A DNA stretch of 54,035 nt from Arthrobacter silvisoli (lineage in GTDB: Bacteria > Actinomycetota > Actinomycetes > Actinomycetales > Micrococcaceae), in NCBI RefSeq assembly GCF_003369445.1, contig NZ_QRCU01000074.1, positions 1-54,035 of the forward strand, written 5' to 3'. Within the stretch, counting starts at the first letter, position 1. Each line of letters opens with the position of its first letter. Shown here piece after piece: positions 6,502-14,129 of the stretch. Both the position numbers and the translations under genes were made by a program. Under the pieces are notes generated by a model, which saw only the letters and a list, made by a program, of their open reading frames with translations, had not been told where the DNA came from and ran no database searches.

Positions 6502-7907
6502 CCACCAGATTCGCCGAGCTGCCCATCGAGCAGCTGGAGATCCACCCGAAGAACGTCAGAAGAGACGTCGGCATCGTAACCGACCTCGCGAACAGCATCA
6601 CCGCCCAAGGCATCATGCAGCCCTTCGTCGTCGCGCCGGTCCCGGAGACACCCGGATTCCCCGAACTGAACGGCCGCTACATCATCATCGCTGGCCACCG
6701 CCGGCACACCGCCGCCAAGCTCGCCGGCATCGACGTCGTCCCCTGCGTAATCCGCGAAGACCTCGACACCGAACCGAAGCAGCTCGAAGCGATGCTGGTC
6801 GAGAACACCCAGCGCACCGACCTGACCGTCATGGAAGAGGCCCGCGCTTACCAGGCGATCCTCGACTTCCCGGGCTACAACCTCAAGACCGTATCGAAGG
6901 CCGTCGGGCGCTCGCAGAAGCTCATCAAGGACCGGGCCAAGTTGACCACGATCCCGGACGCCGCCGTCGAAAAACTCGAGGCCAAGCAGATGACCCTCGA
7001 TGACGCCATGGTGTTCGCTGACTTCGCCGACGACGAGAAAGCAACGCAGCGCCTGCTCGACGCCCACGGCACCTACAACTGGAACTGGGAAGTCCGGAAC
7101 GTCAAGCACGCCCGCGAAGCCGCGCAGCGCATCACCGAATCCACCACGAAGCTCACCGGTCTCGGCGCCACCATCATCGAGCGCCCTGAAAACCTGAACA
7201 GCAAAGAGTCCGAATGGGTCTCAGCCCGCTCCTACGCCGAGTACGAGGACTTCGACAGCGCCCAGCACATCGCCGCCGGCCACACCGCCGTCGTCGATCG
7301 CGACACCAGCGGCCTCGTGCTCTGGCTCATGCCGGCCGACCAGGCACCCGAACGCCCGGAGGAAACGGAACCCGAACTGACTCCGGAGCAGCTCGCTGAC
7401 CAGCAACGCCGCGAAGAGATCAAAGCCGGCCTCAGCATCGCCGCCCATGTCCGCCACGAACACCTGCGCTCGCGGGCGCTGGAGCCGACGCAGGAGCTGC
7501 TGGACTACGTCCGGGAACTCAGGATCAAGCAGATGGTCAAGGGGCTGGAGCCCTCGGAGCTGGAGTTCTACCTGAACCTGTCGCGGGACTCCAAGCCTGC
7601 GGTTATCCGCGAATGCCTGGAGCAGTTCACGCAGCAGCAGCTCGACGTGCTGCAGCTGATCGTCGGCAACTGGTACGCGGAGCAGGAACTGCTCAGCGTT
7701 TCCGGTTGGGGACCGAGCCAATATGGCTCCGACTATGCCAAGGGCTGGCGCGAAAAGGTTACCGGCGTCTTCGGTTACGAGCTGTCCGACATCGAGCGCC
7801 AGGCAATCGAGTATGTGGCCGAGAAGCGCGCGGCCGAGGCCGAGACCAAGGAAGCGGCCGGCGCCGAAGACGACGAAGACGAGTGGGAGGACGAAGACGA
7901 TGAGTAA
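6498..7907 (+). CDS. ParB/RepB/Spo0J-family protein
   Basis: This 469-aa protein has the ParB N-terminal domain: AGHRRHTAAK (residues 65-74, the Arg-rich CTP-binding box) and ENTQRTDLTVMEEARAYQ (102-119). A helix-turn-helix (LKTVSKAVGRSQKLIKDRAK, about 128-147) follows. The C-terminal half is unlike chromosomal ParB and ends in a run of Asp/Glu. No ParA is present, so it is more likely a phage regulator or DNA-organising protein than a partition system. Start overlaps the previous stop (ATGA). Confidence 0.85.
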   Translation: MTTRFAELPIEQLEIHPKNVRRDVGIVTDLANSITAQGIMQPFVVAPVPETPGFPELNGRYIIIAGHRRHTAAKLAGIDVVPCVIREDLDTEPKQLEAMLVENTQRTDLTVMEEARAYQAILDFPGYNLKTVSKAVGRSQKLIKDRAKLTTIPDAAVEKLEAKQMTLDDAMVFADFADDEKATQRLLDAHGTYNWNWEVRNVKHAREAAQRITESTTKLTGLGATIIERPENLNSKESEWVSARSYAEYEDFDSAQHIAAGHTAVVDRDTSGLVLWLMPADQAPERPEETEPELTPEQLADQQRREEIKAGLSIAAHVRHEHLRSRALEPTQELLDYVRELRIKQMVKGLEPSELEFYLNLSRDSKPAVIRECLEQFTQQQLDVLQLIVGNWYAEQELLSVSGWGPSQYGSDYAKGWREKVTGVFGYELSDIERQAIEYVAEKRAAEAETKEAAGAEDDEDEWEDEDDE

Positions 7908-8193
7908 GAACCTGGAGAATGTCACGGACCTGCCGGAGCGGAAGCCCTCGCCGTCGGACCCGTTCGACGTCGGCGCCGAACGCAGCTACCCGCGGGCCAG
8001 CGTGAGAAGACAAGCGGATGGCCGTTGGCGCCTCACGCTCTGGGACGCCCCTGGAGTGTTCCACGTGCTGGAGGGCACCGGGGACGAACTCGGGCCGGAC
8101 TATCCGGACCCGTACAGCGCGTTCGGGATGGGCTGGCTCATCATCGGCGCTCACCGTAAGACCGGCACCCGCCTGAACGGCATGGCAGCATGA
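7900..8193 (+). CDS. hypothetical early protein (97 aa)
   Basis: Overlaps the acidic 3' end of the ParB gene by eight bases. It is a small soluble protein with a beta-rich core (RASVRRQADGRWRLTLWD). No family is recognised. Confidence 0.6.
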   Translation: MSKNLENVTDLPERKPSPSDPFDVGAERSYPRASVRRQADGRWRLTLWDAPGVFHVLEGTGDELGPDYPDPYSAFGMGWLIIGAHRKTGTRLNGMAA

Positions 8194-8471
8194 CGGCCAC
8201 CCTCACCCGGGCCATGGTCTACCGTTCCCGCTGGCACGAGGCCCGGATGATCGTGGACGCCTGCGCGGCCCGCATCCGGTTCCTCCGCCGGCGGATCGAT
8301 GACCCGGCCACGGACGAGCACGCCCGCGCCTTGCACGGCCGCCGCCTGGAGCAGTACGAGACCGAACTCGCCAGGGGACGCCGGGCAGAGTCCGCGGCGT
8401 GGGCTGAGGTCAGCGCCGAGGAGCTCGCCGCCGAAACCGCCCGGGCCGCTGCCCGGTACAAGGGGCACTGA
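8190..8471 (+). CDS. hypothetical helical protein (93 aa)
   Basis: ATGA overlap with the previous gene. The protein is Arg/Ala/Glu-rich and almost entirely helical, with heptad-like spacing from residue 20 to 85, consistent with a coiled coil. Function unknown. Confidence 0.6.
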   Translation: MTATLTRAMVYRSRWHEARMIVDACAARIRFLRRRIDDPATDEHARALHGRRLEQYETELARGRRAESAAWAEVSAEELAAETARAAARYKGH

Positions 8472-8603
8472 ATGCCGGACATGTTCGAACCCGACGCAAG
8501 CGCGCTGGCCGCCCTGCTGTCCAAGCCCCGCGTAGTCACCAGGTGCGAGTCCTGCAAGGCCCCCCTGAACGACCAGACCGGCGAATGCAAGTGCTCAGCC
8601 TGA
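8472..8603 (+). CDS. mini zinc-ribbon-like protein (43 aa)
   Basis: ATG directly follows the previous TGA. The C-terminal part carries a CxxC (CESC) and a CxC (CKC) separated by 12 residues, a compact zinc-knuckle arrangement often seen in small phage proteins. The very tight packing between neighbours supports translation. Confidence 0.5.
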   Translation: MPDMFEPDASALAALLSKPRVVTRCESCKAPLNDQTGECKCSA

Positions 8604-8628
8604 CCACCACCACGAGAGGAGTAGCCCC

Positions 8629-9696
8629 GTGATTATCGATGTGAACACCCCGGACTTCCGGGCCGCGCTGCAGTCCGTCATCCCGCACGCTGCGACCGGC
8701 CAGGCCATGCCCGAACTCAAGGCCGTGGCCTTCACGGTCACCCCGCACAACGTGTACGTCTCCGCTACCAACCGGATCAGCGTCGCCCTGGCGATCGCGT
8801 CCGTCTACCAGTCCGACGGGCTGACCGGCAGCGTCGCCGATGACATCTTCGATCTGTCCCTCGACACGGCCAAGGAGCTGCTGCAGCTCTTCAAGTCCGC
8901 CGGGTCCAAGGAAGAGGGCGAGATCGGCAACGCGCTCCGGATCACCGTCGCCGAGGACAAGCTCACCTTCCTCGACGTCTCCGGCCTGTTCCCGGGCAAG
9001 CTCTTCCAGGTCCCCAGATCCGACGTCGAAGCAGCCGCCCGCAAACTCATCCCCACCCTGCTCGGCTCCATCCTGGCCGAAAAGACCGTCCCGGCCCGCC
9101 TCGCCACCCACGGGCCCGCGATCCGCGCCTTCGTCGCCGCCGGCAGCGCCTACGGCCAACCGATCCTCATCGAGCCCACCGGCGACGACACCCGCATCGT
9201 GATCAGCTGCGGCGAGTCCTTCCTCGGCCTCCTGATGCCCGTCCGGGCCAGCGACGACACCCAACTGGCTGCCGAGCTCAACCAGTGGCGCCAGAACTGG
9301 CTCGACCGGCTCCCCGAGATCCTCGACATCGAACCCCAGACCGCCGCCGACCTCCTCAAGCACGGCCGCGGACCCGGCGGCGGCCCCGTGATCATCAACG
9401 CCGCCGACCTCGACCAACTCACCAACGCGCTCGCCGAGGAAGTCCAGGACATCTTTGAGGACTTCGCGCTGCTGCAGCAGGCCGTCGAGCTGGTGGTGAC
9501 AACTCAGTTCGGCTCGACGTCGATGGTGCAGCGCAAGCTGCGGATCGGGTACGCGAAGGCCGCCCGGCTCATGGACCGGCTGGAGTCCGCCGGCATCGTC
9601 GGCCCGGCCGACGGCAGCAAGTCCCGCGATGTCCTGTTCAAGCCGGAAGACGTCGCCAAAGCGGTCGAAGCCCTGGAAGGCGGCGAAGCAGCATGA
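8629..9696 (+). CDS. beta sliding clamp-like protein fused to an FtsK gamma domain
   Basis: Residues 1-206 read as a DNA polymerase III beta-clamp relative: LKAVAFTVTPHNVYVSATNRISVAL and the closing LLMPVR (201-206), which matches the conserved C-terminal strand of DnaN. Residues 279-336 match the FtsK gamma winged helix, including VQRKLRIGYAKAARLMDRLE and GIVGPADGSKSRDVL. FtsK gamma reads KOPS sequences in host translocases. The fusion could load or orient the clamp, or recognise an origin; that is inference. It begins with ATG after GAGAGGAG. Confidence 0.75.
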   Translation: MIIDVNTPDFRAALQSVIPHAATGQAMPELKAVAFTVTPHNVYVSATNRISVALAIASVYQSDGLTGSVADDIFDLSLDTAKELLQLFKSAGSKEEGEIGNALRITVAEDKLTFLDVSGLFPGKLFQVPRSDVEAAARKLIPTLLGSILAEKTVPARLATHGPAIRAFVAAGSAYGQPILIEPTGDDTRIVISCGESFLGLLMPVRASDDTQLAAELNQWRQNWLDRLPEILDIEPQTAADLLKHGRGPGGGPVIINAADLDQLTNALAEEVQDIFEDFALLQQAVELVVTTQFGSTSMVQRKLRIGYAKAARLMDRLESAGIVGPADGSKSRDVLFKPEDVAKAVEALEGGEAA

Positions 9697-9956
9697 TCAG
9701 AAACACGCACATCGAAGAAGCGTTGGACAACATCCGAGGCGCCGAGGAAGTCCATGGCCACGAGCCCGAAGACCGCATGGTGCTAGCCCAGATCGCGCAG
9801 ACGCAGGCAACTCTCGCACTCGCCCACGAGCAGCGCACCGCGAACATGATCGCTGCATTCACCGCGATGGAGGACAGCCAGGGTGCGACCTTCCTCGGCG
9901 ACCAGCTAAGCGGGGCGAAGCTGGCCAACCTGATCGTAGAACGGCTGGGCGAATGA
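9693..9956 (+). CDS. hypothetical helical protein (87 aa)
   Basis: Overlaps the clamp gene by four bases (ATGA). It is a soluble, helical protein with no recognised motif, part of the coupled early operon. Confidence 0.6.
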   Translation: MIRNTHIEEALDNIRGAEEVHGHEPEDRMVLAQIAQTQATLALAHEQRTANMIAAFTAMEDSQGATFLGDQLSGAKLANLIVERLGE

Positions 9957-10345
9957 CCGCGGCCACGGACGCGCTTGCCGCTGACCCAGAAGGCCGGCGC
10001 CTGGTGCAGGACATCCTCGACCGCAAGGTGATGACTGCTGACCCGAGGATCGAAGCCGCCGCTGAGGCCTACATCGCCCAGAGGAAGAGGCGGATCGTTG
10101 TTCGGGACATGATCATTGCCATCCTCGCCGCCGCAGACGCAGTTGACCCGCTCCGGCAGCCTGGGCACGTCATAGACCTTCGCGAGACCGGCTACGGGCT
10201 GCAGCACCCGCCAGAATGCCGGCCGAACCTCTTGGACTGTGAGCTTGACGTCTTCCTGTCCAAGCTCGACGAGGCACCAGCAGCACCGGGGCAGTACCGT
10301 GTGGAGCTCAGTGACGGCGAACTGATCATGGAGCCCGCCGAGTGA
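9953..10345 (+). CDS. hypothetical early protein (130 aa)
   Basis: ATGA overlap with the preceding gene. The middle (residues 45-66) is a hydrophobic helix next to an Arg/Lys-rich stretch (QRKRRIVVRDMI), which could be a DNA-binding or membrane-associated helix. No family is recognised. Confidence 0.6.
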   Translation: MTAATDALAADPEGRRLVQDILDRKVMTADPRIEAAAEAYIAQRKRRIVVRDMIIAILAAADAVDPLRQPGHVIDLRETGYGLQHPPECRPNLLDCELDVFLSKLDEAPAAPGQYRVELSDGELIMEPAE

Positions 10346-10605
10346 TCCGCGGCCCGATCTGCGTCAACACCGCCAGGATGCTCCGCTACGCCGTCACAGC
10401 GGCCCGTGCGGACTTCAAGAGAGCCCAGGACCTCCCTGAGGATCACCGCGAGGGCTTCCTCGACCGCATGTACCAGCACGGCGGGTACATGTTCGGTGCC
10501 ACCGAGCAACAGGTCTACGTAATCGTCCTTAGCCGCCTACTGGGGCGGGCTAGGGCATCCACCGAACAGGGCCCGGAAGGAGATCATGTTCTTCCAGGTC
10601 GATGA
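10342..10605 (+). CDS. hypothetical early protein (87 aa)
   Basis: GTG start overlapping the previous stop (GTGA). Its 3' end runs 20 bases into the next gene in another frame. It is basic and soluble; no motif is recognised. Confidence 0.55.
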   Translation: MIRGPICVNTARMLRYAVTAARADFKRAQDLPEDHREGFLDRMYQHGGYMFGATEQQVYVIVLSRLLGRARASTEQGPEGDHVLPGR

Positions 10606-11755
10606 CCAGTTCCACGTCAACCAGAAAGCGAAGGAGCTCGCCCGAAAAGCGCTCATGAACGACGTCCGCGGGCTCGCGGCCGTCGGTCTCTGGACGATCG
10701 CCGGTTCGATGTGCCAAGCGGCGCTCACGGACGGTGTCACCACGGTGGAAGACCTCGTATCGATCACGCTGAACCACGCAGTAGCTGTTGAGCTCGCAGG
10801 CCTCCTGGTCTCCGCAGGGCTCTGGCACGCAGAGGGTCACGCTTGCGATCGCTGCCCCAAGGTCGCCACAGGCACCTACCTCTTCCATGACTGGTTTGCG
10901 CTCGGCTACGACAAGGGCGAGCAAGTCAAGACGAAGCGGGCCAAAGCGAAGGAACTCAAGGACCCGAACCTGATCGCGGCCGTCTGGGCACGTGACTGCA
11001 CCGACGACCCGGCGAATCCCGCCGTCGGCCTCTGCCGCTACTGCCAGACCGAAGTCCGCCGACAGGACCGCAAGTCCGAGATCCGCCCCGAAATGGACCA
11101 CGTAGACCCGCGCAAGGCCTGCGGCGTCCGTAACGTCGTCCTCGCCTGCAACAAGTGCAACCGCACCAAAGCGACCCGCACGCCCGAGCAGGCAGGCATG
11201 ACCCTGCACCCCGCCCCGCGCTCGCAGGAGCCCGCCCAGGACGCCGAGAACATCTCGCCCGCGCTCGCGGCCGCTGAGGCTCCTCAGGCCCCGGCAAGGC
11301 CCGCACAGCCGAACGTGGTGCAGATCAGGCCAGCAGATCAGGCTGATATCAGACCCGGATCGGCGCTGATATCAGAGGAAAAAGCTATCCCCGTGGGCGC
11401 GCGCGCGGGCACGCGCCCGGGTGGGGCAGGGCAGGGTGGGGTACCCGAAGGGTTAAGAGACGGGGTTACGCAGACTGAACACGCCCCCAGACCTTCCAGA
11501 AGACGGGGCAAGCGCAGAGGTAGGGGCAAGAACGCGCCTGCTGCCCCTGGGCAGCAGGCAACCCAAGCAGGACAGCACCAGAACACACTCAGGTCTCAGC
11601 ACGATGCAGGAGAAGCTCCAGCTGTGTCAGCACCGGGCCGGTTCGGCTCACCCTGGCACGGATGGATCGGCAAGCCTTCCGAAGTCACCGAGACCACTTG
11701 CTATGACCACAACGAAGAACAGCCCTGCTGGAAATGCTCGGAGGAGAGCGCGTGA
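10586..11755 (+). CDS. replication-associated protein with HNH nuclease domain
   Basis: Residues 1-110 resemble the N-terminal domain found in actinophage replisome-organiser-like proteins. The centre is an HNH domain: CxxC at 150-153, DH at 171-172 and CNKCN at 188-192, followed by RTKATRTP. A long Pro/Ala/Arg linker (about 210-355) leads to a C-terminal Cys motif (CYDH...PCWKCSEE). The ATG at 10586 has AAGGAG 5 bases before it. The linker DNA carries short direct repeats that could be an origin. A replication initiator or recombination role is inferred from family and position. Confidence 0.65.
   Translation: MFFQVDDQFHVNQKAKELARKALMNDVRGLAAVGLWTIAGSMCQAALTDGVTTVEDLVSITLNHAVAVELAGLLVSAGLWHAEGHACDRCPKVATGTYLFHDWFALGYDKGEQVKTKRAKAKELKDPNLIAAVWARDCTDDPANPAVGLCRYCQTEVRRQDRKSEIRPEMDHVDPRKACGVRNVVLACNKCNRTKATRTPEQAGMTLHPAPRSQEPAQDAENISPALAAAEAPQAPARPAQPNVVQIRPADQADIRPGSALISEEKAIPVGARAGTRPGGAGQGGVPEGLRDGVTQTEHAPRPSRRRGKRRGRGKNAPAAPGQQATQAGQHQNTLRSQHDAGEAPAVSAPGRFGSPWHGWIGKPSEVTETTCYDHNEEQPCWKCSEESA
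11342..11376. repeat. iteron-like direct repeats, candidate origin
   Basis: GCTGATATCAGA occurs at 11342-11353 and again at 11365-11376, a 23-base period, with further AGATCAGG copies just upstream. A 7-bp GC stem-loop (11395-11418) and a G-rich tract follow. Repeats inside an initiator gene are a known phage-origin arrangement; here it is a suggestion. Confidence 0.4.
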
Positions 11756-12555
11756 ACACCGATCTTGAGTACAAGTACCGGATCAACGCCGGCGCCGCGG
11801 TCGAGCTGGTCCCGTACCGGGTGGCCGTCCTGTTGACCGACTACCAGCCGTTCTGCATGTACCACGCCGAAACCCCAATCCATGCCGTGAGGAAGACCCA
11901 CCTCTGCCCGGCCTGCACCGCGGACCTCACGAAGGCCTTCCGGCTGATCGCCGACAACTGGACAGGGCTGCAGGATGGCCTCGCCCGCGCCGGCCGCGCT
12001 GCGTCATCAGAGCGCGTGGGAGGCTCGACTGATCCGTCCATCGGGCCACTGCCGATCAACACCGACGTATCCGACGCCATGGGCCTCGCTCGATCCGCCG
12101 TGTGGTCCACCGTTGGCCAGCTGATCCAGGACCGCCCCGACCTCCGGCTGCCCGAGGACCACAGCACCGATGTCCTCGCTGACTGGATCGCCCGCCGGCA
12201 CATCGACTACCTGGCATCGCACCCGGCCCGGGAGCACCTCGCCGCAGTGTTCGCTACCGTCGCGGACGCGGCCCGGGCTGTCCAGCACCAGGCGTATCAG
12301 TGCGCGCCGGTCGAGGTCGAGATGAAGCACAGCCACTGCCACCAGTTCACCGACGATCCCGCCGGCGGCCGCACTCCATGCCCGGGCCAGCTCGTCGGGA
12401 TCCTGTTGCCCAGTGGCAGGCAGGTGGTCGAATGCAGCGCCGACCCGCTCCACCGCATCCCAGCCGATGCATGGTTCCAGATCCAAGCACGACGGGCGCC
12501 GCGGCCGGCCCGCACAATGAACACCCTGAAAAGGAAGTACCTGAGGAGAACGTGA
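11752..12555 (+). CDS. hypothetical actinophage protein (267 aa)
   Basis: Starts with GTG overlapping the previous stop (GTGA). It has CxxC (CPAC, about residues 52-55) and several more Cys/His near residues 195-235 (HSHCHQF...PCPGQL...ECSA), consistent with zinc-binding modules at both ends. The middle region is helical. It resembles proteins common in Arthrobacter and Streptomyces phages, but I cannot name a function. Confidence 0.65.
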   Translation: MNTDLEYKYRINAGAAVELVPYRVAVLLTDYQPFCMYHAETPIHAVRKTHLCPACTADLTKAFRLIADNWTGLQDGLARAGRAASSERVGGSTDPSIGPLPINTDVSDAMGLARSAVWSTVGQLIQDRPDLRLPEDHSTDVLADWIARRHIDYLASHPAREHLAAVFATVADAARAVQHQAYQCAPVEVEMKHSHCHQFTDDPAGGRTPCPGQLVGILLPSGRQVVECSADPLHRIPADAWFQIQARRAPRPARTMNTLKRKYLRRT

Positions 12556-12589
12556 ATACACTCGCTATCACGACCTATCGATTGGAGGC

Positions 12590-13039
12590 ATGAGGGTGGA
12601 CGTCGTTGACAAAATCCTGCCCGCTGCGGCTGGACTCCTTGGCGTCGCACTTGGCGGCGGGATTCAGTTGCTTCTGGCGCAGCGCCTGGCGAGGCGGGAG
12701 GACGCTCGCGAGACCCGCAAAGCCGTTGCCGCATTCCGCCACGCGGTCCATCTTTACCTCCGGTTCGTTCGCTCGCTCGCGCTTCATCCAAAGGAAGATG
12801 AAGTGGCCGGGAAGGAACTGGGCTCGAGGTACCGGGCTGGTGTAGCCGCCGCCCATGAACTCGTTGCGTTGCCTAATGGTGCAGTTGCGCAGATGGGTGT
12901 CGCGGCATTGGGCCTGCTGGACCAATACGCCGAGGAAATTGAAGGAATAACCAGCGGCCGCAAAGGCCCATGGGCAGAGCCAACCGAACTCAATGCGATC
13001 CTGGATGAATTGCTAGAGATGGTAGCGGTCGAGCAATGA
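12590..13039 (+). CDS. membrane-anchored hypothetical protein (149 aa)
   Basis: A hydrophobic helix near the N-terminus (about residues 9-28) is followed by an Arg-rich stretch and a helical cytoplasmic domain, so it is probably anchored by its N-terminus. ATG follows GGAGG with a short spacer. It is the last gene of the early rightward operon. No family is recognised; a structural-exclusion or moron role is possible. Confidence 0.6.
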   Translation: MRVDVVDKILPAAAGLLGVALGGGIQLLLAQRLARREDARETRKAVAAFRHAVHLYLRFVRSLALHPKEDEVAGKELGSRYRAGVAAAHELVALPNGAVAQMGVAALGLLDQYAEEIEGITSGRKGPWAEPTELNAILDELLEMVAVEQ

Positions 13040-13129
13040 CACGCGCACGAACTGGGATATCCAGAAGGTCCTTGACTTAGACGGGTAAGTTATCTGGTGA
13101 GCTGGTGTTTCGCATCCAACCACCGAATT

Positions 13130-13159
13130 GAGCCTCGACCGATTAGCCGGTCGGGGCTC
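13130..13159 (+). terminator. terminator hairpin closing the early operon
   Basis: A 12-bp stem (13130-13141 with 13148-13159, one G-T pair) with a 6-base loop separates the early operon from the packaging genes. The tail is only weakly T-rich (TTCCC), so it may also act as a processing or pausing site. Confidence 0.55.
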
Positions 13160-13185
13160 TTCCCGTATGTGCAGGTGGTGAACTG

Positions 13186-13509
13186 GTGGCCGCGCTTGAT
13201 GAATGGGACCCACGCCGTGGGCGCAGTGGCCGGCCATGGCAACGCCTGGTCAAGACCTATTGCGTGCCCGGCTCGGTGTGCGCGTGGTGTCGGCAGCCGA
13301 TCGTGTTCGGCCTGCGTCCTCGTCATCCGCTCGGCCCGTCTCTGGATCACATCGTGGCCCTGATCGACGGCGGCCACCCGACGGCACCATGGAACCTCCA
13401 GCCCATGCACCTCGGGTGCAATGTGAAGAAGGAAAACCAAAGACGAAGGCAGGCCAAGGCCGCTGTCGAAAAGCGTGCCAGACCTCGCACGAAGCTCCGC
13501 CCGCGATGA
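13186..13509 (+). CDS. HNH endonuclease next to the terminase
   Basis: This 107-aa protein has CxxC at residues 32-35, DHI at 54-56, N70 and HLGCN at 75-79, the standard HNH pattern, and a basic C-terminal tail. Small HNH proteins immediately before TerS/TerL assist cos cleavage during packaging in HK97-like phages. The start is GTG at 13186 with AGGTGG upstream. Confidence 0.85.
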   Translation: MAALDEWDPRRGRSGRPWQRLVKTYCVPGSVCAWCRQPIVFGLRPRHPLGPSLDHIVALIDGGHPTAPWNLQPMHLGCNVKKENQRRRQAKAAVEKRARPRTKLRPR

Positions 13510-13514
13510 AGAAA

Positions 13515-13556
13515 CCCACAGGTCAGGCCCCGTTTTTAGGATTTGGCCACTGTGGG
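13515..13556. repeat. inverted repeat, candidate cos/pac region
   Basis: CCCACAG (13515-13521) and CTGTGGG (13550-13556) form an interrupted inverted repeat in the 143-base gap between the HNH and small terminase genes. A second hairpin-prone, C/T-rich segment follows to 13640. Cos sites often lie here; no overhang can be identified by eye. Confidence 0.3.
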
Positions 13557-13652
13557 CGACCCGCGCATCTTCCATTTTTTCTCTCCCCTTGAATATCCCG
13601 GGAAGCGCCCTTTTCGGGAGGGCGGACCCTTAGCGATCGGAGGTGGCTCCCC

Positions 13653-14129
13653 ATGGGCGAAATCAACCTCAAGCACGGCAACGCCGGCCCCGGTGTCAGT
13701 GGATACCGGAAGGGCTGCCGCTGTCCCGGCTGCGTGGGCAAGAAGCGCGACGCGAACGCCGCCTACCGGGCGCGGAAGAAGCTGGAAGCAGCTGGCGGCG
13801 TCATGCCGTCCGCGCCCGGGATGCTGCCGCCGGCCGTCGAGGCCTCCACTCTGGCGATCGCCTGGGCGGCGCCGGCCGGGCCCATCGAGTCAGTCCTCAC
13901 CGAAGAGCTCGACGCGCTGATTGGGGAACCCCCGTTCAAGAAGACTCTGACCGTGCTGGCCAAGTACAACGCCCGCGTGCTGGACCAGATCCCGAACCTT
14001 GACCGGCCGGACCTCATCAGCGGCATGCAGTCACGCCTGTTCAACGTGTTCGACCGGCTACGTCGCGTCGAGACTCCCGTCGGGTCTGACAGTTGGGACC
14101 TGGCCGCGCTGCTGAAGGAAGATGACTAG
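13653..14129 (+). CDS. terminase small subunit (putative)
   Basis: This 158-aa protein precedes and overlaps the large terminase gene by eight bases, the normal place for TerS. It opens with a Cys pair (CRCPGC, about residues 28-33) and a basic helix (KKRDANAAYRARKK), then a helical C-terminal half with a conserved-looking DRP...FNVFDRLR stretch. It would bind the packaging site and recruit TerL. The ATG follows GGAGG. Confidence 0.65.
   Translation: MGEINLKHGNAGPGVSGYRKGCRCPGCVGKKRDANAAYRARKKLEAAGGVMPSAPGMLPPAVEASTLAIAWAAPAGPIESVLTEELDALIGEPPFKKTLTVLAKYNARVLDQIPNLDRPDLISGMQSRLFNVFDRLRRVETPVGSDSWDLAALLKEDD

Noticed and set aside
12552..12593. 13-codon frame between two early genes (GTGA overlap)
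   Set aside because: Too short and without distinctive sequence; it may only link translation of its neighbours.
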